From Candidatus Marinarcus aquaticus (lineage in GTDB: Bacteria; Campylobacterota; Campylobacteria; Campylobacterales; Arcobacteraceae): a stretch of DNA of 64,000 nucleotides. The position numbers and the translations under genes are program-made. This document shows, piece by piece, positions 54,446 through 62,530 of the stretch; position 1 is the first letter of the stretch; each line of letters begins with the position of its first letter. The stretch covers positions 186,001-250,000 of the forward strand of contig NZ_PDKN01000003.1 of NCBI RefSeq assembly GCF_004116335.1. The letters run 5' to 3'. The notes under the pieces were generated by a model. The model saw nothing but the letters and a program-made list of their open reading frames with translations. It was not told the DNA's origin and searched no databases.

Positions 54446-55732
54446 ATGATGACAAAGCCACTTCAATTAAATCCAATCAAACTATCGCAACCAATGGGGG
54501 CCATGCTCTGTTTTTTAGGTATTAAAAACTGTATGCCACTCATGCACGGTGCACAAGGGTGCGCATCATTTTCTAAAGTATTTTTTACACGCCATTTTAA
54601 TGATCCCATTGCGGTACAAACCACCGCAGTCAATGATATTACTGCGGTTATTGACGGGGGAGATTACTCTATTAGTGAAAGTATAAAAAACATTACAAAA
54701 AAAGTAAAACCCGATTTAGTAGGACTGTTTACGACTGGACTTACCGAGACTAAAGGGGACGATATCAAGGGTGCATCAATGCTTGTTCAAGATATCCAAA
54801 AGATTTGTTATGTCAATACTCCTGACTTTGAAGGTTCCATTGAGAGCGGTTTTGCTAAAAGTATTGAAGCCATTATTGAGCAACTTGTACAAAATTGTAC
54901 AAACATCAACTCACATAAAGCAGTCATCATCCCTAATGTCAATTTAAAACCCATCGAAGTAGAAAAACTCAAAGAGACCATTTCACTTTTTGGTTATGAA
55001 GTTTTAGCACTGCCTGATTTAAGCGAATCATTGGATGGTCACTTGGGATTAAAACAAGGAGCACTCAGTTCTGGAGGAATCTCGGTTGAAGAGATTGAAA
55101 ACTTAGGAGATGCCCAAATCGTTATCTCAATTGGGCGAAGCGTACAAAAAGCAGGCAACAAACTCAAAGAGAAAAATGAACAGATGCAACATCTTCATTT
55201 TGATTGTTTATCGGGACTTGAAAACAGCGACAAACTCTTTAAAGCTTTGTGTGAAATAAAAAACATCACCACGCCACATCCAGCGATTGTGCGATGGAGA
55301 AAACGTCTTCAAGATGCCATGCTCGATACGCACTTTGCCATTGGCAGTGCCCAAGTAGTCATTGCGCTTGAACCCGATCAAGCATTGAGTGTGGCATCTA
55401 CGATTGTAGAAGCGGGAGCAAATATTAAAGCAATTGTAACCACATATAAGACCGACGTATTAGATAATGTTGAGTGTGAAAATTTACTTGTCGGTGATTT
55501 TGAAGATGTAAAGCATTTTTTACAAAAATCAGATGTCTTAATCAGCAATTTTCACGGTGAAAGATTGTGCAGACAACATAAAAAAGCGTTGATGTTAAGA
55601 GGCTTTCCTGATTACGAAGGGGTAGGAAACCAACTTAAAAATGATGTTTTATATGAAGGAAGCACTTATTTGTTGTTTGAATTGGCCAACTTAATTCAAG
55701 AACATACCCATGGAGCACAACATGAGCATTAA
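54446..55732 (+). CDS. nifN: FeMo-cofactor scaffold subunit NifN
   Basis: The 428-residue protein opens LNPIKLSQPMGAMLCFLGIKNCMPLMHGAQGCASFSKV, the NifN pattern with two cluster Cys, then FFTRHFNDPIAVQTTAV. Later GRSVQKAGNKLKEK and RLCRQHKKALMLRGFPDYEG also match NifN. It pairs with NifE to assemble FeMo-co. The ATG at 54446 or 54449 starts it; GAGGG is upstream. A His-rich C-terminus (EHTHGAQHEH) could bind metal. Confidence 0.93.
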   Translation: MMTKPLQLNPIKLSQPMGAMLCFLGIKNCMPLMHGAQGCASFSKVFFTRHFNDPIAVQTTAVNDITAVIDGGDYSISESIKNITKKVKPDLVGLFTTGLTETKGDDIKGASMLVQDIQKICYVNTPDFEGSIESGFAKSIEAIIEQLVQNCTNINSHKAVIIPNVNLKPIEVEKLKETISLFGYEVLALPDLSESLDGHLGLKQGALSSGGISVEEIENLGDAQIVISIGRSVQKAGNKLKEKNEQMQHLHFDCLSGLENSDKLFKALCEIKNITTPHPAIVRWRKRLQDAMLDTHFAIGSAQVVIALEPDQALSVASTIVEAGANIKAIVTTYKTDVLDNVECENLLVGDFEDVKHFLQKSDVLISNFHGERLCRQHKKALMLRGFPDYEGVGNQLKNDVLYEGSTYLLFELANLIQEHTHGAQHEH

Positions 55733-56099
55733 TTTAAAACAACCCTTAGTACCGATGACCACACTAAAGATGTTCAATGCATCAAGTCGATTGATAGGTA
55801 TTCCCAAAGAGAAAGTGCAAGTCATTATGACCATACCCGATATCACAACATTTAATGACGAACTGCACAACACTATTTTTGAGATGCAAGATTTAACAGA
55901 GTGTTTTATCATCACCAACAGCTCTTTTGATGCGATTGAAAACATGATTGAGGAGTGTCAACTCGATGCATCTATGATTTCATCCGATTTTAAAACATTT
56001 GCACAAACCTATAAAATTGCCTTTGATGAACACTGTATGAAAAAAGCTCTGATTATTATTGATAAAAACTGTCAAATCACACATGAGGAAATTGTGTAA
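55722..56099 (+). CDS. Degenerate peroxiredoxin (Tpx)-like protein, first of two
   Basis: The start at 55722 (GGAG 6 bp before) gives 125 residues and an 11-bp overlap with nifN. The fold follows thiol peroxidase: KVQVIMTIPDITTFNDEL sits where Tpx has its TPVC loop, but the Cys is absent. KALIIIDKNCQITHEE matches the terminal strand pair. So it is unlikely to be a peroxidase; a chaperone or binding role in cofactor work is a guess. Confidence 0.65.
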   Translation: MSINLKQPLVPMTTLKMFNASSRLIGIPKEKVQVIMTIPDITTFNDELHNTIFEMQDLTECFIITNSSFDAIENMIEECQLDASMISSDFKTFAQTYKIAFDEHCMKKALIIIDKNCQITHEEIV

Positions 56100-56620
56100 T
56101 GCAAATCAGCTACCAAAACAGAACCTATACGTTAAGTAAAAAAGAGCGTACTGTAGGATCAGAGGCTCCTGCAGTGCGAGCAAAAATGCTCTCAAATGAA
56201 ACCAAGGTCATTGGCATGATGGCACCTAAAATTCAAGTCATGATTACGTTACCCCACATAGGTGGTTTTACCCAAGCGTTACAAGATATTTTACAAAAAT
56301 ACTCACATAAAATATTAGCCTATGTCATCACCTCGTCAAGCCTTAAAGAGGCACAATCCATCACGCGAGAGTTTGATTTTGATGAGGCCTGTATCTGCGT
56401 TGACTTTCAAGACTTTGCCAATAAATTTGGAGTCAATATGGAGAATCAACTCATCGCAAAGTCCCTATTTATTATCGATAAAGAGGGTGAAATTACCTAC
56501 ATTGATATTTTAGAAAATGGTGAAAACAGTTTTGATGTATCTGCATTTCAACACGCCCTAGATGAGATTATCAATCAAAAAATAAAAGGGCATACACACG
56601 AAAATTGGATGGGTGCATGA
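56099..56620 (+). CDS. Degenerate peroxiredoxin (Tpx)-like protein, second of two
   Basis: 173 residues. VGSEAPAVRAKML recalls the VGDKAPDF opening of Tpx; KIQVMITLPHIGGFTQAL sits at the active site with Gly in place of Cys; AKSLFIIDKEGEITYIDIL matches the Tpx terminal strands. It overlaps the first copy by one base and the ankyrin gene by 4. Both being cysteine-less at the same place points to a retained, non-catalytic function. Confidence 0.7.
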   Translation: MQISYQNRTYTLSKKERTVGSEAPAVRAKMLSNETKVIGMMAPKIQVMITLPHIGGFTQALQDILQKYSHKILAYVITSSSLKEAQSITREFDFDEACICVDFQDFANKFGVNMENQLIAKSLFIIDKEGEITYIDILENGENSFDVSAFQHALDEIINQKIKGHTHENWMGA

Positions 56621-57069
56621 AACCATTTGGAATAAAAACACAAGTGTGGTTCAAACGCAATAACTACGACCTTTGTGATATCAATGCTTCAGGAGAGTAT
56701 GGAAATACCGCACTGATGCAAGCTGCACGAGAAGGCAATATTGAGATTGTAAAAGAGCTTATTCATTTGGGTGTGGATTTGAATATCAAAAATGAAGATG
56801 GGAACACGGCTTTATGGAATGCCTGTTTTGGAGATTCGTATAAATGTTTTAATGCTTTGGTTGAAGCGGGCATTGACATTGACTCACAAAATCAAAGCGG
56901 CGTAACGGTTTTAATGTACAGTGCGTGTACAGGGAAAGAGGAGTTCGTTCAAATTCTTTTAAAACACGGTGCACAAACGCAACTTGAAAACCAAGACGGA
57001 TTTAAAGCGATTGATTTGGCAGTAACTCCCAAAATCGTTGCATTATTAAAACATGCAAACTTTTCATGA
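56617..57069 (+). CDS. Ankyrin-repeat protein in the nif cluster
   Basis: The start at 56617 (ATGA overlap) gives 150 residues with four ankyrin units: YGNTALMQAAREGNIEIVKELI, DGNTALWNACFGDSYKCFNALV, SGVTVLMYSACTGKEEFVQILL, DGFKAIDLAV. Cytosolic, protein-binding. Encoded between the peroxiredoxin-like genes and the SagB-type gene, all overlapping, so it probably acts with them. Confidence 0.88.
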   Translation: MKPFGIKTQVWFKRNNYDLCDINASGEYGNTALMQAAREGNIEIVKELIHLGVDLNIKNEDGNTALWNACFGDSYKCFNALVEAGIDIDSQNQSGVTVLMYSACTGKEEFVQILLKHGAQTQLENQDGFKAIDLAVTPKIVALLKHANFS

Positions 57070-58297
57070 AAAAACCAATATCACTCTTAAGAAATATTAC
57101 AGCGAACCTCAATTTATAGACTACACGACTCAACCAAGCAGTCAAAAAATCTACCCTCATTTTTACAGACGATTTAACCTTGATGAGTATGAAACGTTGT
57201 CGTTTATTAAAAACTTCGCTCAAGCTACCTTTACAAAACAGTATGGTAAAGAGCACGTTAACCTTCGAACCACCCCAAGTGCAGGAGGGTTATACCCTTG
57301 TGAAATCTATATTCAAATACGAAAAGTCAAAGGTCTGCTCTCGGGGGTTTACCACTATGAACCATTACAAAACGCTCTTACCCTCATTCATGAGTTAAGC
57401 AATGATGGTTTAGAGGTTTACTTTGAAGAGTTTACAACGGCCCAACAATTTATCTTTTTAATCAGTTGTGTGCCTTTTAGAACCGTTTGGAAATATGAAG
57501 ATCGTTCCATTCGATACTTGCTTTTAGACAGTGGTCATCAAATAGGTGCTGTCAATACGGCGTGCAACTTATCGGGTATCCACCCCACTTTGAGCACAAA
57601 CTTTGATAAAGAAAAATTAAACGCCCTCTTTAGATTTCAGAACAAAGAGTATTTTGTGGCAGCATTGAGTATTGATTTAGGGCAAGAGGCCAATATCAAA
57701 CCACTCAGAGAAGCGTTGCCGTTTGTTCCAGCGTGTGATTACTACTTGCCGCACCCTTTTGCAGATGATTTTTTTACTCATTATAATAAAGAAGCCCCTT
57801 TTTCATTAGCTTTGCCTTCACTTTGTTCACTCATCAATCAACAAGTCATTGATACACGACGTTCATGTCGTGCTTTTAAAAATGAGTCACTTTCATTCAA
57901 TGATTTTAAAACCATTTGCACTGAACTCTTTGAGTTGTCTACATCATTGGGAATTGAAATTTTCTATATCAATAACAATATAGAAGAGTTGCCTTTGGGT
58001 TTATACAAAAATGTATCGTGCTTAAAAGAGGGGGATTTTAGACAAAAAGCACAAGAGTTAGCACTTTATCAAGCTTTGGGAGCAAAGAGTGCTGCCACAC
58101 TTTTTTTCACCACTTCAAAAAAGAGTGCGTATGCAAAAAGTACGATTTTATCTGCATATTTGGCTCACAGTATTTATCTTAAATGCAGTGCCTTAGGTTT
58201 ACAATGCAGTGGTGTGGGGGCCTATTTTGACGAAGAGTGTCAAACATTTCTACAAACATCCAATAATATTTTATACCTGATTTGCATTGGAAAATAA
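57053..58297 (+). CDS. SagB/nitroreductase-type flavin oxidoreductase, two-domain
   Basis: The 414-residue protein has two nitroreductase-like halves. The first holds TTPSAGGLYPCEIYI and GHQIGAVNTACNLSG, SagB/ThcOx hallmarks; the second has DTRRSCRAFKNESLS and AYLAHSIYLKCSALGLQ. SagB enzymes bind FMN and oxidise azolines in peptide toxins, but no precursor peptide or cyclase gene is seen here. In nif context it may serve redox chemistry. Overlaps the ankyrin gene by 17 bp. Confidence 0.8.
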   Translation: MQTFHEKTNITLKKYYSEPQFIDYTTQPSSQKIYPHFYRRFNLDEYETLSFIKNFAQATFTKQYGKEHVNLRTTPSAGGLYPCEIYIQIRKVKGLLSGVYHYEPLQNALTLIHELSNDGLEVYFEEFTTAQQFIFLISCVPFRTVWKYEDRSIRYLLLDSGHQIGAVNTACNLSGIHPTLSTNFDKEKLNALFRFQNKEYFVAALSIDLGQEANIKPLREALPFVPACDYYLPHPFADDFFTHYNKEAPFSLALPSLCSLINQQVIDTRRSCRAFKNESLSFNDFKTICTELFELSTSLGIEIFYINNNIEELPLGLYKNVSCLKEGDFRQKAQELALYQALGAKSAATLFFTTSKKSAYAKSTILSAYLAHSIYLKCSALGLQCSGVGAYFDEECQTFLQTSNNILYLICIGK

Positions 58298-58312
58298 AAA
58301 ACGATTTTTTTG

Positions 58313-58329
58313 TGGAACACCTTTTGCAT
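58313..58329 (+). promoter_or_regulatory. Sigma-54 promoter of the nifX-nifZ operon
   Basis: TGGAACACCTTTTGCAT with exact GG-N10-GC spacing, 36-52 bp before nifX. Confidence 0.88.
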
Positions 58330-58364
58330 ATAAAGATTTTAGAAACTCACATTAGGATAAAAAA

Positions 58365-58760
58365 ATGAGCAGCATTAAAATTACAACCAACGGTTCACAA
58401 GAAGGTGCATTAAAAATTGCGTTTGCTACAACAGATATGCAGAACATTGATTCTCACTTTGGTAGTGCAACACAGTTTGCTGTGTATGATGTAAGTAAAG
58501 ATAACATCACAGTATGTGAAATCCTAAAGGTTCCCGAAAAAGATACGGATAAAACCGTGGAACTTTTAAAAGATATTGATATTGTATATTTTACCAACAT
58601 TGGTGCAGTCGCTGCTGCGAAAATCATTAATTCAGGAATTTTTCCTATCAAATACAAAGAGATTGTTCCCATCGATGAAGAGTTAGAAAAACTTAAAACA
58701 ATGTTAGGAAGCAATCCTCCACCATTTATTAAAAAAATCATTGAAAAAAAGGCTGCGTAA
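58365..58760 (+). CDS. nifX: Nitrogen fixation protein NifX
   Basis: The 131-residue NifX domain protein has LKIAFATTDMQNIDSHFGSA and VYFTNIGAVAAAKIINSGIFPIK, then the PPPFIKKII tail shared with NifX. It carries FeMo-co precursors. Followed, with a one-base overlap, by the DUF269 gene as in other nif clusters, which supports assigning nifX to this copy. Confidence 0.93.
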   Translation: MSSIKITTNGSQEGALKIAFATTDMQNIDSHFGSATQFAVYDVSKDNITVCEILKVPEKDTDKTVELLKDIDIVYFTNIGAVAAAKIINSGIFPIKYKEIVPIDEELEKLKTMLGSNPPPFIKKIIEKKAA

Positions 58761-59191
58761 TGGATCATAGAAAACTCTACGTAGATACACTCATTGGGCA
58801 AATAAGAGCCCTAGACCAATTTGGTACTTGGGTAAATAAATCGGATGAAGATTTACTCATTGAAAAATATGTGAAATCCAAAGAGGATTTAAAAAACATA
58901 CCCATTATTGCCGATATAGACGAGATGCAAATCCAAGACATTCGACTCATCTACCAAGCAGTCGCACTGGCGTTTGAAAAAATCACCGGTGTCATGTGTT
59001 CAGTTGTTATGGAGATGAGCCACGAAGGTTTTGGACGTGTGGTTGTCTATACCGGCAATATTGTGTTATGTACAAAATCGTTTAAAGATGCTCACCGTTT
59101 CTCTTTTAGAGAGTTAGATAAACTCAAAGATGAGGGTGAGAAGCTTTTAACTAAAGCGTGTGATATTTACGAAAAATACAAAAATTTATAA
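58760..59191 (+). CDS. NifX-associated protein (DUF269)
   Basis: The 143-residue protein has the DUF269 markers FGTWVNKSDEDLLIEKYV, CSVVMEMSHEGFGRVVVYTG and DAHRFSFRELDKL. Found next to nifX in most Mo-diazotrophs; the biochemical role is unknown. It starts on the last base of the nifX stop. Confidence 0.92.
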   Translation: MDHRKLYVDTLIGQIRALDQFGTWVNKSDEDLLIEKYVKSKEDLKNIPIIADIDEMQIQDIRLIYQAVALAFEKITGVMCSVVMEMSHEGFGRVVVYTGNIVLCTKSFKDAHRFSFRELDKLKDEGEKLLTKACDIYEKYKNL

Positions 59192-59211
59192 GAGATCTAA
59201 GGAGAGAAGAT

Positions 59212-59736
59212 ATGGCAAAAATGGGAATTTTTTGTGGTACTGCAGGGGGTACTTCTATGGTTGTTGCGGAAGCTTTAGCAGACGCATTTAGTATCGAGGA
59301 AGATGATATCATCAATATGGAAGAGGATTTTGATGATGTTGAAGAGCAATTAATGGAGTATGATATTTTGTTTATTGGTAGCTCCACTTGGGGTCAAGGG
59401 GATGTTCATCACTCATGGGTTGACCCTCAATTAGAGATTGAAGACGAAGGGTTTGATTTCTCAGGAAAAACAGTGGCTCTTTTTGGAGCAGGTGACAGTG
59501 TTAAACATGGTGAGCACTTCTGTTCAGCATTAGGAAAACTGCACGACACTTTTAAAAAAGCGGGTGCAAATGTGGTTGGCTTTATGCCAACAGACGGTTA
59601 CTCTTATGAATTTTCATTGGCTGTAAAAGATGGTCAATTTTGTGGATTACCTATTGATAACCACAATGAAGAGGATAAAACCGAAGAACGAATAGAACAA
59701 TGGATTGATGTCCTTAAAAAGGACCTCAGTCTATAA
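59212..59736 (+). CDS. nifF: Nif-type flavodoxin
   Basis: The 174-residue long-chain flavodoxin has the FMN phosphate loop FCGTAGGTSMVVAEAL, GSSTWGQGDVHHSW and FGAGDSVKHGEHFCSALGKL. It gives electrons to NifH; the nif operon position supports nifF. GGAGAG lies before the ATG. Confidence 0.93.
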   Translation: MAKMGIFCGTAGGTSMVVAEALADAFSIEEDDIINMEEDFDDVEEQLMEYDILFIGSSTWGQGDVHHSWVDPQLEIEDEGFDFSGKTVALFGAGDSVKHGEHFCSALGKLHDTFKKAGANVVGFMPTDGYSYEFSLAVKDGQFCGLPIDNHNEEDKTEERIEQWIDVLKKDLSL

Positions 59737-59744
59737 AAGGATAG

Positions 59745-60080
59745 ATGATGAGTACAAAAGTGGAAGATTTTTACGAATTAACAGATGCAGAAGACTACTT
59801 TAATTTTTTTGATATTGAGTTTGACCAAGCATTGGTTAATGTGAAGCGGTTTCATATGATGAAAGAGTATGGAACATTGATACGAAAAGGTTTAGCCAAC
59901 ATTGAGGGCGAAGACAAAGTAATGGAGTTTTTAAAATTTTCACTTTTAAGAGTTTATGGTGATTACGTCAATGGACACGCTCCAAGTGCAGCAGACGTGT
60001 GGAACATGTATGAAACGGGTAAATTAAACGGTTGTTCATCATGTTCACCTAGTCCAACAGGAGGAAGTTGTGGGTGTTAA
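59745..60080 (+). CDS. nifW: Nitrogenase-protective protein NifW with Cys-rich tail
   Basis: The 111-residue protein follows NifW: AEDYFNFFDIEFDQALVNVKRFHMMKEYG and MEFLKFSLLRVYGDYV. NifW protects the MoFe protein from oxygen. The last 15 residues, CSSCSPSPTGGSCGC, are an added cysteine-rich tail absent from the classic protein, possibly metal binding. ATGs at 59745 and 59748. It overlaps nifZ by 11 bp. Confidence 0.93.
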   Translation: MMSTKVEDFYELTDAEDYFNFFDIEFDQALVNVKRFHMMKEYGTLIRKGLANIEGEDKVMEFLKFSLLRVYGDYVNGHAPSAADVWNMYETGKLNGCSSCSPSPTGGSCGC

Positions 60081-60465
60081 TCATAAAGATATCGTCGATC
60101 CCAATACACTGCTTCATGACAGTGTAACAGCAACACGATCAGGAAAAGACGAAGAGAAACCAAAGTTTGGAGTGGGACAAAAAGTAAAACTACTTGAAGA
60201 CATTGTCAATGATGGTACCTATCCTCATGAGAAGATTGGTACATTGATGATGCCAAAAGGTTCTGTGGGATACATTCGCTCTATTGGTGAGTTCTTACAA
60301 GTCATCAGAGTATATGAAGTGCACTTTTTTGGTGTAGAGAATGTACCTGTAGAGATTGTAGGATGCCGAGAACATGAACTTGAAGCGATGGAGGACTTTC
60401 ATGATGAAGTCCAAGAAGAGCTTGAGTTTATGAGACAACACAGAGAGAAAAACTACAAAAAGTAG
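60070..60465 (+). CDS. nifZ: Nitrogen fixation protein NifZ
   Basis: The 131-residue protein has FGVGQKVKLLEDIVNDGTYP, LMMPKGSVGYIRSIGEFLQ and VYEVHFF, the NifZ core; the last 40 residues are helical. NifZ helps P-cluster maturation in NifK. The GTG start at 60070 has AGGAGG 5 bp upstream within the end of nifW. Confidence 0.92.
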   Translation: MGVNHKDIVDPNTLLHDSVTATRSGKDEEKPKFGVGQKVKLLEDIVNDGTYPHEKIGTLMMPKGSVGYIRSIGEFLQVIRVYEVHFFGVENVPVEIVGCREHELEAMEDFHDEVQEELEFMRQHREKNYKK

Positions 60466-60472
60466 TAGGGTA

Positions 60473-60529
60473 TTTTGCCAAGTCAAACGAAAGGATTACA
60501 ATCGAATCTTTTCGTATGGCTTGGCAAAA
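60473..60529 (+). terminator. Long two-part stem-loop after nifZ
   Basis: Outer TTTTGCCAAG/CTTGGCAAAA (10 bp) encloses CGAAAGGATT/AATCTTTTCG (10 bp with one G-U). No U-tract follows. Terminator, processing site or partial attenuator before the FeSII-like gene. Confidence 0.6.
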
Positions 60530-60568
60530 GTTACGGCTTAACCCAACCCAAAACTAAAGGAGAAGAAG

Positions 60569-60922
60569 ATGGCAAAAGTTATTTTCATGCATTTTGATGT
60601 CAATACTGATGGTGTTTATACTGCAAAAACAGGTGAACCAATTGTTCGACTTGCAAAAGAGAAAAGTGTTCCTATCCCTTTTAACGCAGATAACAACGAT
60701 TATTCTCAATGTTTAATCTATGTTGAAAATCTTGCAGATGAAGAACCTACAAGTTATATGGAAGACGAAGAGCTGGATGTTTTAGTTTCACTTGGTGCAA
60801 TCAGTGCACAAGAGGCTGAACAATGCCAACAATTCACAATTAGTCCAAAGGTTCGTGTAGCACCCATGATGTTAATCAAAGGTGATATTTTAGTCAAACC
60901 GTATAAGCTAACCAAAAAATAA
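60569..60922 (+). CDS. FeSII (Shethna protein)-like protein lacking cluster cysteines
   Basis: The 117-residue protein follows the layout of the Azotobacter FeSII protein, which binds nitrogenase and shields it from oxygen. SVPIPFNADNNDYSQCLIYV stands where FeSII has a three-Cys cluster loop: two of those positions are Ala and Tyr, one Cys is kept. Near the end RVAPMMLIKGDILVKP replaces the fourth Cys with Pro. So no [2Fe-2S] cluster is expected. EEELDVLVSLGAIS matches the FeSII lysine/helix loop region in position. Alignment is from memory. 10 bp before a true ferredoxin gene. Confidence 0.6.
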   Translation: MAKVIFMHFDVNTDGVYTAKTGEPIVRLAKEKSVPIPFNADNNDYSQCLIYVENLADEEPTSYMEDEELDVLVSLGAISAQEAEQCQQFTISPKVRVAPMMLIKGDILVKPYKLTKK

Positions 60923-60932
60923 GGAGAAGAAA

Positions 60933-61229
60933 ATGACAACTAGAGTAGAGATCGTAAACGATTTTTTAGCAATTAATGTACAACCAGGTAGTACAATTCA
61001 AGACGTAGTAGAAGCTTCAGGTTCTGCATTACCATTTGGATGCAGAGATGGTGAGTGTGGTACGTGTGTAGTTGAAATTGAACAAGGGATGGAGTTCCTT
61101 TCTGAAATCAACGAAAAAGAGAAAAAAGTCATCAAAGAGACTTGCGCTGGAACGTGTACAGATAAAACACGACTTTCATGTCAAATGAAAATTGTTAAAC
61201 CTAACGGTATTGTACGAATTAAGTACTAA
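60933..61229 (+). CDS. Plant-type [2Fe-2S] ferredoxin
   Basis: The 98-residue protein has C-x4-C-x2-C in GCRDGECGTCVVEI and a fourth Cys in RLSCQMKIV. ALPFGCRDGECGTC is the classic loop. Two more Cys (ETCAGTC) lie between. It sits right after the FeSII-like gene and may be its redox partner, electron donor for nitrogenase, or itself the FeSII equivalent. AAGGAG precedes the ATG. Confidence 0.9.
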   Translation: MTTRVEIVNDFLAINVQPGSTIQDVVEASGSALPFGCRDGECGTCVVEIEQGMEFLSEINEKEKKVIKETCAGTCTDKTRLSCQMKIVKPNGIVRIKY

Positions 61230-61245
61230 AAAATATACAATGGAC

Positions 61246-61273
61246 ATGCTCAAATTCTATTGAATTTGGGCAT
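61246..61273 (+). terminator. 12-bp stem-loop just before rpoN
   Basis: ATGCTCAAATTC/GAATTTGGGCAT with a TATT loop, one G-U pair, ending 9 bp before the rpoN ATG. It would reduce read-through from the ferredoxin gene or hide the only GGG that could serve as ribosome site for rpoN. Confidence 0.65.
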
Positions 61274-61282
61274 AATTTAATT

Positions 61283-62530
61283 ATGGCACAAAAACTTACA
61301 ACCTCGGTTGCGCAAAAGCAAAACTTAAATCTTTCACTTAAATTGTGGCTTCCAATGCTACAAACTTCTTTGCAAGACCTAGAGAAACACCTAAAAAATA
61401 TCTCTTACGAGAACCCTTTTTTAGAGATCAAACGTCCAAAAGAGTTTTACAACAACTACACTTCAGGTGGAGCTAGTGGTGAGTTTATTGAATCATTGGC
61501 AACTTACTCAACATCATTAAATGATAAAATCAGCGAACAAATAGCCGCACCTATTTTCCCCACACCTAATTCACAAAAGGTGGCCATGGAGATTCTATGC
61601 GATATCAACGATCACGGTTATTTTGAAGGTGATATTGAGCAAATTGCCATTACCTGCAGTGTCTATAAAGAGTATGTCGAAAGTATTCGACAACGATTCA
61701 GCCAACTTGAACCCAGTGGCATTGGTGCTAAAGATTTAAGTGAGTCGTTTCTGTTTCAACTCGATGCACTTGATATGGACGTAGACGATGAGTTATACAA
61801 CTTTTTAAAACGTATCATTAAAGATATTGCGCACTTAGATAAGTATGCAGCGCACCACCGTTTTGAGGATGCAAAAAATATCATCAAATATTTTAACAAC
61901 CCACCTGCTATTGATTATATCAATACCAACGTGCAAGTAATACCCGACTTTTTTGTGGAAGTGGGCGAAGATATTAATATCCGCATCAATCATGCGTATT
62001 ATCCTGATATTGTGGTCAGAGATCCTTTTAATACAAAAAACGAAGGCATCAAAGAGAAAATCAAAGAGGCCAAAGACTTGGTGAATTTACTGAGTTTGAG
62101 AAAATCAACGCTGTATAAAATCATCTTGATTATTGTGGAAAAACAAGTGAGTTTCTTTGTTGGGGGTGAACTTAAACCCTTTTCTATGCAAGAAATAGCT
62201 GAAGAGCTTGGGTTTGCTGAGTCAACAATTTCTCGAGCAGTGGCAAATAAATATATTGAGTGCAGTTTGGGCATTTTCCCACTCAAACACTTTTTCAGTA
62301 ACGCCGTTGCAAATAAGGACTTGTCTTCTTCACAAATTAAAAACTACCTCAAATCATTAGTGGAGTATGAGAGCAAAGAGGATCCACTCACTGACCAACA
62401 ACTGTTAGATATGGTGGAGGAAAAGTACAGTCTGAAAATGGTACGACGTACGATTACGAAGTATCGGAAACTCTTATCAATTCCTTCATCTAAAGAGCGA
62501 AAGAAACTCTACAAAGTAGAAAACTTATAA
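61283..62530 (+). CDS. rpoN: RNA polymerase sigma-54 factor
   Basis: The 415-residue protein has the Q/L-rich region I (QKQNLNLSLKLWLPMLQTSLQDLEKHL), the core-binding domain, a helix-turn-helix (MQEIAEELGFAESTISRAV) and the RpoN box (VRRTITKYRKLL, one residue different from ARRTVTKYR). It binds the GG-N10-GC promoters found through this cluster. No rpoN-activating enhancer-binding protein gene is in the window. Ribosome site is poor. Confidence 0.95.
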   Translation: MAQKLTTSVAQKQNLNLSLKLWLPMLQTSLQDLEKHLKNISYENPFLEIKRPKEFYNNYTSGGASGEFIESLATYSTSLNDKISEQIAAPIFPTPNSQKVAMEILCDINDHGYFEGDIEQIAITCSVYKEYVESIRQRFSQLEPSGIGAKDLSESFLFQLDALDMDVDDELYNFLKRIIKDIAHLDKYAAHHRFEDAKNIIKYFNNPPAIDYINTNVQVIPDFFVEVGEDINIRINHAYYPDIVVRDPFNTKNEGIKEKIKEAKDLVNLLSLRKSTLYKIILIIVEKQVSFFVGGELKPFSMQEIAEELGFAESTISRAVANKYIECSLGIFPLKHFFSNAVANKDLSSSQIKNYLKSLVEYESKEDPLTDQQLLDMVEEKYSLKMVRRTITKYRKLLSIPSSKERKKLYKVENL

